A DNA stretch of 64,000 nucleotides from Stromatinia cepivora (GCA_014898415.1 RCTD01000013.1:248001-312000); one strand, 5' to 3'; positions 33,478-45,921 are shown, counted from the stretch's first letter. Notes: generated by a model from the letters alone, not told the origin. Made by a program: numbers and translations.

Positions 33478-34179
33478 TGATTCGAGTCTTGATGTGTCTG
33501 TCAAACTTGGATGATGAGTGAAGTATTTGATCTTGGGTCCCTTCTTCAATTTTATATGAGCGGTTCTTCCAATACTAATACTTCTATAAGTATGAAGTGC
33601 TTGGCAGGCGGTATGGCTTGGTTTCCCTTCATCCGATAGGATACGTTAGACTCAGGTGGTTTGAGTGAGCCACATTCATTAGGTGACCTAAAGTATCCAG
33701 CTCATGATGCGACAATTCGGGTCGTTGAATATCTCATCAGAAGACGAATGCGATAATTTTAATTGAAAAAATCTATCGCAGTTTACACATATCCAACATT
33801 TTCATCTTCAACTCCAATTAAAAAAATCGCAAACATGATACTTAACATCCAGACTCAACCAAATTCATTCATGATGAACACAAATATAACTTTGCAAGCA
33901 GTATCCAAAAAAATTAATGATGTATGAAATTTCCCCATTCTTTATTCCGCAAACATCGCCACTCGCCTATTCCTAGCGAAAACACCCCTTTCATCCATTC
34001 ATTCTTCACTCGCACGCATCGAACTAATCTAGTCCACATTCTTCACATGCTCAAAAAGGTTCCATTCCCCCATTCCTTCTACTTATCTTATCAATTAATC
34101 TATCCATCCATCATCCAATCACCCAACCCATCACCCATCTCATATTTCGTAAAAAACGAAAAGTCATCTTATATTAACC
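33478..34179. other. Intergenic, no gene
   Basis: Promoter region of the MARVEL-like gene; pyrimidine-rich C/T tracts lie at 34060-34140, close upstream of its ATG. The 106-aa frame across 33924-34244 overlaps the start of that gene in another frame and is rejected. Confidence 0.5.
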
Positions 34180-35233
34180 ATGGCTACCACCGCGCGGAAC
34201 GGCACCGAAGATATACACGCAAATCATGGGGTGAAACCCAGTAAAACGGCTAGTTTGCTACGACTCCTGCAACTTATTATCGCATTGGCCATTCTGGGTA
34301 TGGCGGCTTTTGTCGTTGCAAATGCGGCGTATTCGGGTGCTATTTTGGCGGTTTTTGTCGTATGTCCCCTATTCCAACTCTCCTAACTCTTCTCCCATTT
34401 ATCCCATCCTCCCATTTCCTATCCTATCACACCCCACCCACTAACCCCCAACCAATTGAAAAACAGGCCAGCGCAACAACCCTCCTCCTCCTCTCCATCC
34501 TCCTCACCACGCACCTCCTCAAACCCACAAACATATCCATCAACTGGGCCATCGCGCTCCTCGATCTCCTCCTCCTGATCTTCTGGCTCGCGACATGGAT
34601 TACCTCCGCGGTGCAAATCCGTCGTTATAGATTCCGCTTTGGATATTATGGATGCGGATGGTTTTTTTGCAGGAGAGATTTGTTGGAATTGGAAGTGAGG
34701 GATGATATTGATGTGAATGGTGGTGGATTGCAAAAAAGGGATGTTTTTTGGAGGACTTGGAGAGCGGTTTTTATTGCGGTTGCTGTTTTAGCTGCTGTGG
34801 AATTGTGAGTTTTTTTTTTTCGCTCCTAGCATTTTGTTTTTTGAGAGTGCGGTTTTGGAAAGGAGATGAGGAGTTCTTTACTAATATAATTAAATACAGT
34901 GTCCTCTTCATCATAAGTTTTTTCTACACCCTGAGCAGAATCCTCAATCATCGCGATGAGAGGCATCACGGGACGAGCGGTGCCGTTACCCAGAAACACG
35001 CGACGGATATGGAGATGCAGAATCAGGGTCAAACGGGTGCCGTGGGTCAACCAGGCTATACAAATCCCACAGATCAAACAGGCTATACAGGTCAACCAGC
35101 TCAAGGCTACACACCCCAACAACAAAGCTACACGAATCCAAATCCAACTGGCGCCAATACCGCATCACCAATAACCCATCCAACGACTGGTGCAAACACC
35201 GGTCCACCAGGCATCTCAACAAATCCCGTTTAA
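34180..35233 (+). CDS. MARVEL-like four-helix membrane protein
   Basis: Three exons: 34180..34359, 34467..34804 and 34900..35233, 283 aa. Four hydrophobic helices are visible: LLQLIIALAILGMAAFVVAN; ATTLLLLSILLTTHLL; WAIALLDLLLLIFWLATWIT; and one split by intron 2 (VFIAVAVLAAVEFVLFIISF). Charged loops separate them, with Cys residues after helix 3 (YYGCGWFFC). The soluble C-terminal tail is Gln/Pro/Thr/Gly-rich with GYT-type repeats (GQPGYTNPTDQTGYTGQPAQ), as in fungal MARVEL proteins. Likely in the plasma or endomembrane system, possibly eisosome or trafficking linked; this is inference from fold only. Confidence 0.82.
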
Positions 35234-35692
35234 ATACCTACCTACCTACCTAGGTAATGACTGATTTCAGAGGAGTATGAAGGGTAGATGGGATAAATGG
35301 GGATACGATGGAGTTTTATGGAATGGAAAGGGAAAGGGAAAGGAAATGGAAAGTAATGTTATCGGGTTTTTCTAGTTTTGTTTATGTTTGTGTTTGTTTG
35401 AAGTTCCTAAGAGGGAGGGAGATGATAATTATGTTTAATCGCAAGATCGGAATTTATATCTAAATCCAAAACCAAATCCAAGTATTGTCATCATTTTCGA
35501 TACCAAAGCCAAGTCTAAATTCCTCGTGACGAGATGATGCATCATGAAAGTTTACTTTGACTTTGATGCGTGTGAGATTGAGGCATTGTTTATCTGAGGT
35601 CTTGAGATACTCGATATTTTGATATCAGAAAGAGAGAAAAAGTGAAAGAACCACTTATTTTCACAATAATATAACCTTACCAGATTTAAATA

Positions 35693-36130
35693 TTAGACCA
35701 AAAGGCTTTGTTTATATTCATAAAGAAAAGAAAGAAATCCATCATTCTTTCCCAATATCCATTTCAAACCCCGCCATTGAAAACCTGTAAACCTGTAAAC
35801 CCTAAATTCTCCAATTAGAGTATAAATACCCAGTTGTGTATCCTCATCCTTTTCTTCATTAACATCAACCATTAAACCCATCTCACTGAATGAACAATAA
35901 TTCCCTGTCAAGCACTTGACAAAACTACCAATAGCCATTCGTTGTAGCGCGCCGGTGGGCGACGGCAGCATAATCCAATCAAAAGATGTCTTGTTCGTAT
36001 CGCGATCTGCTCTGAATGCGTACTTCTGAATTGGTCGTTGGCGTGGAGGTGTCTGAACGGTTTCTGAGATGTGGCTGTAGATGTGGTCATAAATGCCGGA
36101 CTTAGGGGTCGCTGAACTGTGATGTTCACT
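35693..36130 (-). CDS. Possible small gene, unrecognised
   Basis: A minus-strand frame closes after an in-frame stop near 36130 and runs to 35693: HSSATPKSGIYDHIYSHISE, PRQRPIQKYAFRADRD, KTSFDWIMLPSPTGALQRMA, GEFRVYRFTGFQWRGLKWIL. The residue mix looks coding and one end has a natural stop. No ATG precedes the first part, so an upstream exon or a broken 5' end must be assumed; the first usable Met is in IMLPSPTG. No domain is recognised. It could be a pseudogene or a small protein with a distant first exon. Confidence 0.3.
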   Translation of the reverse strand, partial: SEHHSSATPKSGIYDHIYSHISETVQTPPRQRPIQKYAFRADRDTNKTSFDWIMLPSPTGALQRMAIGSFVKCLTGNYCSFSEMGLMVDVNEEKDEDTQLGIYTLIGEFRVYRFTGFQWRGLKWILGKNDGFLSFLYEYKQSLLV

Positions 36131-36198
36131 CCGATGTTAAAGCAAGACTGTGCAATGGGGTGATCATAGTGATTATGATTTGAGTTGGTCGCCCACAA

Positions 36199-36838
36199 AG
36201 AGGCGTCTGAAGATGAAATATGAGGTTGGGGATTGAATTTATGATGTTCTTAACATTTTTTTTGGGTTAGAACCCTTCGTTCGGTTTAGAGCTATAAAAC
36301 CATGTGAGTCTACTATTTAGAGAATTGGTTTTCAATCTTAAGGCGTTTTGAGTGACTCTCTCTTGGGGTTTATTCTAGTGTCAGTCAACACCAGGTTCTT
36401 GAGTAAGTGCGTGAAGGTGAATATATCACACATTCGCCCTTTGCGATATGAGTCGCCGGTGACTAGGCCATGACCGAGGATTGGCGTTTATGACTGACAT
36501 AGAAAATATAATGACTCGAAAATAAAATAGCTCCATGACACAAGTACCTGTATCTTTGCTCGCGAAAGACTACAGACACGACAACACACTTCAACAACTC
36601 GAAAACATAGTACGGAAAATAATTTCTACCTTCAATATTCCAATCGACAAACCCTTACATAAATCATATCACCGGGACAGAAAACTTTCTTAGACCACGG
36701 TATGCTATAACAAGCGATTCTCTGCACGCACAAGATCAGTTATACTAACTGTTCCTGAAGTAAAAAAGTGTAACGACTTCGAAAACTCGAGTCGTCACGA
36801 TGAATTCCATCACTAAACAACCTTCCTAAAATGAAGCC
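36199..36838. other. Upstream region of Cys-rich gene 1
   Basis: No gene. An imperfect hairpin (CGACTTCGA and TCGAGTCG arms, about 36776-36796) and two short upstream ATGs (36800 and 36831; the latter reads MKP-stop and overlaps the main start) precede the Cys-rich gene and may tune its translation. Confidence 0.35.
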
Positions 36839-37119
36839 ATGACTACCGAATCTCCAGAAACAGTCACCCAAGAGCCTGTGAGTATAATTTGAAGCCGCTT
36901 CGTAGTATTAATGTGCTAACAAATGGCGTCCTGTAGGTTCCGACCCCAGACATGAGTGCCGAATCCAAGACTGAAGAAAGCGAAACAGAGATACGTTTGG
37001 AGATGTGTGGAGATGGTTGTTGCTGCTGTACATGTTGCCCTTTCCATGGTCAGCTTGGCCCTGGTAGTGGAAATGATTGTGGTGGAGATTGTGGTGGCTG
37101 TGATTGTAACGGTTGCTAG
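36839..37119 (+). CDS. Small Cys-rich protein 1, metallothionein-like
   Basis: Two exons: 36839..36877 and 36937..37119 (GTGAGT donor, CTGTAG acceptor), 73 aa. The N-terminal half is polar and acidic (MTTESPETVTQEP then VPTPDMSAESKTEESETEIR). The C-terminal half holds 12 Cys, including CCCC, TCC, CGGDCGGC and CDCNGC, with glycines between. There is no signal peptide and no hydrophobic helix, which argues against secretion or a CYSTM anchor. Cys clustering with little aromatic content fits metal (Cu/Zn) binding, but the fold is not proven. The exon layout, with an intron after an acidic-Gln-Pro leader, matches the gene at 38341. A third possibility is a lineage-specific protein of other function. 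Confidence 0.6.
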
Positions 37120-38340
37120 TCGTCGCTGATGGAAAGGAGTTTGAGACTAGATCTTTAACATTTCAGCAGACTCTTAGATGCATTGTACCAACACAAGCTT
37201 AATATCATAATCGTTGCCTTTAAAATTTCAGACTAATTCAGTCGGCTTATCCTATTGAATGTTACAGCAGAACTGTTGTAGTGGCCATGATACGTCTCGG
37301 AAAGAAATCGTGAGATCTCAACACCGTTCCCGATCCCATTCCAAGCTTTATTCAAACCATCGCAAGGGAACAGTGAGATTATCTTCTCCGGAATTTTCCC
37401 ATCTTCGGGGATTCCGAATGTATCAAAACCCCGGGAGAGCTGAATCGATAAATCTCAAGATGACTGCTCGATGCTCACCATTAGGATTTGCGCGATTTAA
37501 TAAAGGATTGAAATGTCACGTTGTGTAAGACCACTCCATGATCGAGATGGCAGGAATATACGAAAAGGATGAACGCAACCTCAAGTTCCACAATTGGCCT
37601 TGCTAATAACTTGTGGCGTAGTAGATAATGCATGAAGCTTATGAAAGGCACAAAAACAATCTGGATCTAACAGCCAGCCAGACAAATGAAGAACCTGGTA
37701 AATACTACTCGGTATCGCCAGCCTCGTTTGCAGGGGATAGAAGAATTTTTGGTGAAACATCCAAGCAAAAGTTGGCTGATCCGTAGGTTGTGAGACTTTA
37801 CATGTGTGTGATGAATTGTACTTCGTACCGACGAAGCGCGCGGAACATACCACGCAGGTACCAAACAAGTAGGTACATAATAGTACAATACTACTCTAGA
37901 GTCTGTGATGGTTTGATTTGCGTCGGATTTGGTTGATTTTGGTTGCAGATATACGTGGCTAAGTCGATTATTGCTTTTCACCGGTTCTTCATTGAATTAT
38001 GGTTGGTTAATACCCTTCCATGCGAGTCCACCCGGTTTGGAACCCTGTCATGCTTTTGCCAACAAAATATCTTGAAGTCGTCTCCACAATGCACTTTAAC
38101 GTCATAGAAACCAATGATTTCTGCACGGTCCATAATAGCAACTGTTTGCTTGATCTGAGAGGATTCAAAAGGCTCGAAAATCCCCCCTCTGATCTTCTTC
38201 TTATCCATATTCAAGACTTAACACCCTTTCAACCAAAAGAACTTTTACCTCTACCAAAAACCACCTCAAAAAGTCAGTATACTTGTTCCAAACTGGCTTG
38301 ATTTCGTTATTGACATTTAATCAATTAGACATCCTTCAAA
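37120..38340. other. Intergenic between the two Cys-rich genes
   Basis: No supported gene. The frames at 37259-37528, 37581-37981 and 37978-38301 lack domains and overlap one another on both strands. Confidence 0.5.
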
Positions 38341-38593
38341 ATGCCTTTCGAACAACCAGTCGTCGAGCAACAAATTCAATCCGAAGCTCCTATGAGCTCT
38401 GAGAACGTCGGTATCGAGATGCAACAACCTGTATGCCAATCCTTCCTGAAGACAATCTAATAAACATACAGTATACTAATCCCCTCCTCTATAGAAGCCA
38501 GTTGCAGCCATGGGTACCGAGACCAACCTTCGAGGTGGTGAATCCGCCGGATGTGAATGCTGTGGATGCGGATGTGGAGAATCATGCTGTTAA
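38341..38593 (+). CDS. Small Cys-rich protein 2, metallothionein-like
   Basis: Two exons: 38341..38430 and 38495..38593 (GTATGC donor, ATAG acceptor), 62 aa. The polar leader reads MPFEQPVVEQQIQSEAPMSS then IEMQQP; the intron follows directly after QP, as in the gene at 36839. The tail is GCECCGCGCGESCC, with 7 Cys in a CxCCxCxCxxxCC spacing that resembles a metallothionein cluster. No signal peptide is present. Same strand as and 1.2 kb from gene 1, so a diverged tandem pair is plausible. Function inferred from Cys spacing only. Confidence 0.6.
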
Positions 38594-39380
38594 AAACCGT
38601 GGCATGATTAACACGGAGTGAATGGGAACTTAAATGATGAAGGCTAGCGATGGGATTCGAACTCTGAAATATTGAGATTCGAAAATTTGGGTTTATGATT
38701 ATGACAATACAATACAAACTGGGGAGAGGAATAAATTTCTCAAATCAAATCAATACAATACAATTTTCTTGGAATGGCTTCAATTACTTGCTTCATGTTC
38801 TAAATTCTAATCGTTCTTGATTGACACCGCCAAGTTCGTCTCCACGTTTCCTTATCTTGCTATGAGATGGCTTGTTTCCTTGTATTCCGGGGGTTGCTGC
38901 GGTGACAAGACATGAGTACCTAGTACAATTAGTCCAATAATTAGCCCGCATAAATATACCCAGTGGATTGTAAGCACTACGAGCTAATATGGTCTGATCC
39001 TCCGTAACCTTAAGACTTCTGATTTCGTCGGTCTGATCAGATGAATATCCATATCCATATCAGCAAGATATACATATCATTAATATTTAAATTGTGTTCC
39101 AGGACCCCCTCTCCCGCTAAAGACGTCAAGTCAAGCTTTTGACAAGCCTCTAATCTTCATCGCCAATTCCTTGGCAGATACATAAATGAGACTATTGATA
39201 GTACTATGTTTATGAATTCTTTATAGACAACAGTAAGACTTTCGCAGAAAGGTCTCTTTTCTTATCTTCTCTCTACTCCGTGTGTACTTTTCATATCGTG
39301 AAATCTAGTCAAGCAAGTATTCTGCACTACCGTACTCCGTATAATCTCAAGGGTGCCAAACCTCTGTACGGACGAAGATT
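38594..39380. other. Intergenic flank before AT-rich block
   Basis: Normal composition, no gene. Base composition changes sharply to AT-rich near 39380. Confidence 0.5.
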
Positions 39381-40592
39381 AAATGATCTATTTTTATAAT
39401 AATAATTTTAATTTTATTATTAAATTATAAAAATAGAATAAATTATTATTCTATATCAAAAAATAATATTTTATTTTATTTTAATTAGATACATTTGTAA
39501 CATTCCTTGAATAATCAAATAGAATATTAAAGATTTCGGTTCGATATTAATTTAATATATTATAAGCTTTATATATAAAGTTTTTGTAGCTTTGAAATTC
39601 TATATATTCAAATATATGATTGAATATAATTTTGATATAACTAATAATTCGATTTACATTGTTATTCGAATTTTTAATATAATATAATTCTATATAGAAT
39701 ATATATATTATTGATATAAAATTTTCGAAATAATATTCGATCATTTGAAAGGTTTCAGATGAAATTCGTTGATTTAAATTTCTGATTTTATATTGAATTA
39801 TATTTGTCCAATATAATATTAGTTTACTTTCTTATCGAATATATTTATATTCAAGTTTTTTATAAATATATAATTTCAATATAAAATTAATATTATTGAT
39901 TTGTTGAATTTCTTCCAATGAACTTCGAATTAAAATATAATCTTCAATAAATTCGGATTCGAATATATTTGATAATAAAGATTCTATTTAATAATTTGAA
40001 ATGTATTAATTCGAATCGAATATTATTGAAAAACCTTAGTTTTGATTTTGATTTATTATATTTTAAATTATTTGAATGAATTGATTGTAACGATTCAATT
40101 CGATATTTTCGAATTTATTATTGAATATTGTTTCAATTCTTTTAATAACTCTTTCTATTTTTGTATCTATAAAATATAATTCAATATAAAATATATATAT
40201 GATTGGTATCAAGAATAGAATAGAATTTTCAATGATTTTGATATAATTATCTTCAATATAATTAATTTCGATAAAGTTTCAGAATTTGTATATTATAATT
40301 TTGGTTTAATATAATACTATTTTATTTTCTTAATAAATATACTTATATTCGATCTTTTTTTTTTATAAAAAACTTTAATATAAATTTAAAATAAAATTCA
40401 GAAAAACGTTTTACTAATAATTCTTAATATAAAATATATTCCTTTTTATAATCGAAAAGAAAATATAGATCTATAAATATTATAAAAAAATATATAATCT
40501 ATTCAATATCGCTTATTTTCTTTTGAATATTGAAATTCCTTATTTTTGATTTATTATTGATTTTGATTTCGAATCTTAAAAATATTAGTTTT

Positions 40593-40758
40593 TGTTAACT
40601 TTTGGTGCAGGAAGTAGTAGTATTGTTGACTATGTAGGTTGAACCAAGGACCCACTATTCTAGTAGGAGTAGAATTGAGGTTATTCCCAAATATGGTCTG
40701 TGCACCATTGTGATCACGTGACTTCAATTCTAATCCTATGATGGCCTCATTTCCAACA
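40593..40758 (-). repeat. Solo LTR, family F4 (copia)
   Basis: A 166-bp sequence starting TGTTAACTTTTGGTGCAGG and ending TTTCCAACA on the plus strand, flanked by the 5-bp target duplication GTTTT (40588-40592 and 40759-40763). The same LTR bounds the copia relic at 52034-57509. It is less RIP-mutated than its relatives and keeps CACGTGA. Confidence 0.9.
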
Positions 40759-41160
40759 GTTTTTGTTTATTTCGTTCGATTTGAAGTTTTGTATATATTT
40801 AACTTGAATAAAGTTTAAATAATTTATTATATCCCTATTGATATTCTTGAATTTATCGATATATCGAAATTCAGTTTTGATTAAATTGATATTTGTATTT
40901 ATTTCGGTTTAAATTGAATATTTTATATAACTTCTGATTTGTTATTTGAGAATTTGTAAAATATATGATATCTGTATTTTGATTCGTTGAATTATAAAGT
41001 AAAGTTTAAATTGAATAATTCTGATAATAATTGATATTCGATTTTCAATTTATAATTAACGAATAATAATAAATTGTTTCGAAATAATTGAAGTTCTTTT
41101 GAATAAATACTTTTTGATTCGAATATATATATATTTGAATATTCGTATATAATCCTTTTA

Positions 41161-41260
41161 TAATATCTATATATATATATATAATATATATAATATATAT
41201 ATAATATATATAATATATATATAATATATATAATATATATAATATATAATATATAATTGA
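41161..41260. repeat. AT microsatellite
   Basis: Near-pure TATATAATATA-type array. Confidence 0.9.
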
Positions 41261-41384
41261 TATATATTAAATGAGATATTTGATAAAAAAGGATAACTTC
41301 AATATTATATATAGTATTCGATACTATATCGATATTCAATTATAATTTTGATAATATTCGATATAATATCGATATATAATATAT

Positions 41385-43503
41385 TGTCACGGAAAGCCTT
41401 GCGATCCCCTGTATCCTACAAAGGATCATGTGATACAACAGCCGAATAACTTTAGTATTTTTTAGAATTAAAAGCTATAGATCAAAAGATAGAACTATAT
41501 GATTATATATATATAGGCCGAGAGCTCATTTAGTTTATTCGGGGAATGCTGTATTCCGATTAGGGCTTGAATCGATTATATTGTATGTATATGTAATATT
41601 ACCCTTCTTTATATAAAAGTTTGTTTTGAGTGTTTTAAACGAATAATATAAAAGAATTTGAAAACAATTATAATTATAAATCATTAATTTTATTTATCAA
41701 TTCGGCCAAATATATAAATTTAGTAGCATCTGTTGCTTTTTTTATTCAATCAGAAAAAGTATGTCCATTGATTATATTTTCCAAATATATTAAAGCCTCC
41801 AATTCCTTTTCCATTCTTTTTTTATCCTATTCTGAATTTATATCATTATCGTCCAAAATAGTTAGTATAGGATGACTAATTGAATCAAATGAATCATATA
41901 TTTCATTATATGGATCTAAATGGTAAATACAAATTTAATGGTATAGGGATCTATATCTTGTATATTTATTCTCTTTATAAAAACAAATTTATTTTTATAA
42001 AATGAATTTGGAAGTTCTTAATTATCGAAGTTAAAGGGATGCTTTTAATAATGGTATTAAAATAAAATTGGAATCGAGTATATTTAGGGTATGATTAATA
42101 TTAGATATATTCATTAGATCAAAATGATTTTGAGAGTGAGAATTAGAATATTGTAATATATAAGGAATGGAATTAATAATTCTATTAGAAATAAAACTAT
42201 TGATTGAACGAATGATTAATTATTGTATAATTTATATGAATTCAGAATAAGAATAGGATAAGTTAAGTTACTAAGCAAGTTGATTGTATAAAGTTGAATT
42301 AAGTTTATTGTAAAAGGTAGATATCTTATTCGAATTGGGTCAATTTTGATCACAAATTTTGTATAAGGTCTTTTCGAATTTTGTAATATAGATATATAAC
42401 GAATCAATGTTTTGTTTTAGAATATAAAGATGATCTTCAATTTTTTGAATTTTGTTAGAATTATTATAAATTTTAGAGAATTGATTAAGGATTGTATTGT
42501 AATTAAGGAGAGTGATTTAATTGATGGACAAAAGTTGTAATAATATTATAATTTGAATTTGAGATTTAAGATTAAGATAAATATACTAAAATTAAGTAAT
42601 GGAATTATTGATTATAGTATTATCTATTTGAAGTTTAGTTTTGATTGAAAAAAATTAGATATTGAACTTTTGTATATTTCTATTGAACTTTTTTGGATCA
42701 GGAAGGTAAAGTTTTGGAATGGGGTTTAATTGAGTTAAGAATAAAAAATATAGGAAAGCAATCTCTTTATATTATTATATCATTTCGATTTGTAATTTGT
42801 TGATTGTAAAGTTAATTGATTTTATTGCTGAAAAATGAAGTAAAATTGAAGGGAATGTTATCCAAATATGAATATTTTTAAAAGGTTATAAAAAATCCTT
42901 TCAAAAAGGGTTTTAATAAAGGGAAGATAATTTCACAAATTGTATTATAAGTATATATATATAAATAGGAGTATAAGCGTATACCTAGAATTTGCGGAAT
43001 ATATATAAGCTTGAATATATATGTATATTATTCGATTTCTTATCTCGAAAAGCTTTTAATAATATAATACAACGGCTGAATAACTTGAGTATCTTTTAGA
43101 ATTAAAAGTTATAAATCGAAAGGTAGAATTATATGACTATATATATATAGGCTGAAAGTTCATTTAGTCTATTTGGGGAATGCTGTATTCCGACTAGGGC
43201 TCGAATCGATCACGTTGTACGTATATATAACAGATCAAGGGTATGCTTTCCAATCGGAGTGAAGGATCTTCTAGATCTTACCAATCTCTCCGATTGATAA
43301 GGTGATTCTGATATACTAGTAAATAAAGGTCTAATTTAATCGAAATACTCATCGATTAAATAATTACTTATTTATTCTATATATACAATCCTTGATCCAT
43401 ATAATCAAAGACAAGTCATTCAATTTTATTTACTCTACCAATCAAGTGTATCATCTATCCCCCGATCCCTGAAAGTGCTCTGTAGTCATACTATCCCGTG
43501 ATA
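41385..43503 (+). mobile_element. Solo LTR of family F3, split by an F2 insertion
   Basis: LTR halves 41385-41428 (starting TGTCACGGAAAGCC) and 43238-43503 (ending CCCGTGATA) rejoin into a roughly 310-bp LTR. The outer target duplication is TATAT (41380-41384 and 43504-43508). The F2 element sits in the middle. Relatives lie at 47193-47500 and, inverted, at 57624-57932. Confidence 0.85.
41429..43232 (-). mobile_element. LTR retrotransposon family F2, gag-only
   Basis: Complete 1,804-bp element with 170-bp LTRs at 41429-41598 and 43063-43232 (ends TGTGATACAAC and GTATATATAACA). The target duplication is GATCA (41424-41428 and 43233-43237). It is oriented on the minus strand by a broken Gag-like frame (IDSLYIYITKFEKTLYKICD near 42300-42400, with stops at former Gln codons) related to that of F1 but clearly divergent. 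No pol is present. Confidence 0.88.
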
Positions 43504-45779
43504 TATATAATAATCATTATAATTTATATCAATTTTAAATGATAAAGAGTTTTGATTATATAATTGCTTTTTTCGTGATTATAATTGTTTTAGAGTTTTC
43601 CGGACTTTATATTTTATTGAAGATTATATATTTGAAGATGATAAACCTTATAATTAAAAAATAATGATTTAGAGATCATAATGAAATAAATAAATATCAA
43701 ATTATAATAATAAAAGTTGAATAATATAATGATATTGTATATATTATTAAAATATAGATTTTTAATCTTTAATATTGAAAGTATAGCTTTTCTATATATC
43801 TCTCCCGAATTCTTTTATATATCAATACTTTATTTTTATTTGTCAATTTGAATAAAAATTCATCATTCCAATTATCTTGATTAGTATTAACAAGTCATAT
43901 TGAGTGGGTGGAAAAGCCTTATTATTCTAAGGTTATCTGGTTAGAAGCTATTATACAGATTGTGTGATTCGGTAGAATCATGTGTAGACTAATCCCATTA
44001 TAATATAGTCCCATACTTAGATATATGGTATAATCCAAAATCCAATACTCCTTTAGGAGTGTAATGTATATAAAAACAGAGAGGGCTAAATTATAAATAC
44101 CACAATTGATTTAAACCGAACTGAACAATGTTAACCTGAAAATAGAAAGCCAATAGTGTTGAGTAATCATTCCTTTGCTAGATCTTTTAAAATCCAAGAT
44201 CTAACAAGATTCGAATAGAATAATCGTTTCACAATAATATAATAATCTTTAAAGGATAATCAGTATCCCTCTTTTTATAATAAAAATTAAAGGAAATCCA
44301 TCTCTTCTATTCCCAATCCTTCAATTGTATTGGATTAGAGCCTTTAACTCTATATTGTAATATAGATACCTCTCTTTAATAGAATAGTATATCCTATAAA
44401 ATCATACTTATAACTTTTCCTTTCGTAGCAAAAATATAATTAATTATTAATCAGGATAACTGGTAGACTATTAGTTAATAATTCTTGTTTTAAAGAATCA
44501 TTATATCTATCAATCTCTAATACTATACTTGTTTAGATACTAATAATCTCTATATACTAACTAGTAAACTATTATTGGCTTCAAGAAGCTATAATATTTA
44601 TCGATCTTTAATACTATACTTGGCTAAATATCTAGTAATCTTTATATATTATATAACAGAATCTAATACTTCTTTTATTTAGATATGCATCCTTCTACTA
44701 CTAATATAATCATCCGCTCCTCCCAGTATATCGCCCTATATATCTTCTGGTATACAATCTCCTCCTTTGATTCCACCTCCAGCTCCTCCTGTAATCATTT
44801 CCAATTCCACCTCCGGTTTCCTTACTAAGGATACTTTTCTTCTTCTCTACAACCATCAGTATAATTATCATTATAAGTATTGAATATAAAGATACAATAA
44901 AATAACATTGATCTAGAGGTAAGAACAAAGTAGTATTGAAATGATACACAATAAACAATACATCAAAAAATGACAAAGCTGACAACCGTAATTACAAAAA
45001 GAAGAACAAAAAGATATCAAAAATATCAACAACAATATAAAGGGATAATAATCAAGGAAAGAATTGAATACTAACAGAGAATCCCCCAAAAAAATATAAA
45101 AAACATTTTTTTAGAATGGAAGCATTATTCTTCAAAACAAAAAACAATAATATCTCCCCAATACAAATAATATAGGATACAATGAAAATGAAGATAGCAA
45201 TATTCAAAAAACAAATCAAGAATCTTTTTCCAAAAATACTTCAGATATCGAATCCATCATTCCAAAAGTTCCAATCTAAGAATCAATTTCTACAAACCCT
45301 GAATCTATACCAAAAGCAAAATTTAAGACCATCTTAAATTTTATTGACAAACCCATTTCAATAGAATCAAAAACAAAGTAAATCCACAATCATTTGAAAC
45401 CGAACAAAAGGATACAATGGATTTTGAAAACGAACCCCCCAAGGTATCTAAAACGAAAACAAATATAAATTTCATAGCTCCCCCAAAAACTATACTAGAA
45501 ATATAATCTCCAACATTCCTATTAGGTTTTCTATAGGGAACCTATCAATTATATAAGGATCAAAGATATTTGAGAAACAGGAATATTCGAATCTTATTCT
45601 GAAAAGATTTCGAAAGGCTTACTTTGCTTTGCAGAATGTTTATTTCTTATCGTTGCCATCGATATAAAACAAAAAGACTTCCAAAAGAGAAAAGGAGATA
45701 TCAAGGGAATCAATTGATTCTCGAATTGTCAGAAAAAAAATATAAAAAAATAGTATCTTTTGCTTAAATAATTTCTAAA

Positions 45780-45921
45780 GCGGGCTTTCCCATACTAATT
45801 GTATTATTGGAATTCAACTCTGCCAATATATTTAGTATAACAGACTTCCCTATTCTAATTATATTATTGGGATTCAATTCTGCCAATGTATTTAGTATAG
45901 CAGGCTTCCCTGTTCAATTAT
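45780..45921. repeat. 60-bp tandem repeat inside F5
   Basis: About 2.4 units start at 45780, 45840 and 45900, each opening with a GGGCTTCCC-like motif and containing TCTGCCAATATATTTAGTAT. In one plus-strand frame they encode a 20-residue repeat (GFPILIVLLEFNSANIFSI-like). Confidence 0.85.

Noticed and set aside
37259..38301. Several 80-105-codon frames between the Cys-rich genes
   Set aside because: Overlapping on both strands, no domains, no splice structure.
44710..44985. 91-codon minus-strand frame in the F5 interior
   Set aside because: Low-complexity C-terminus, no conserved counterpart in the other copia copies.
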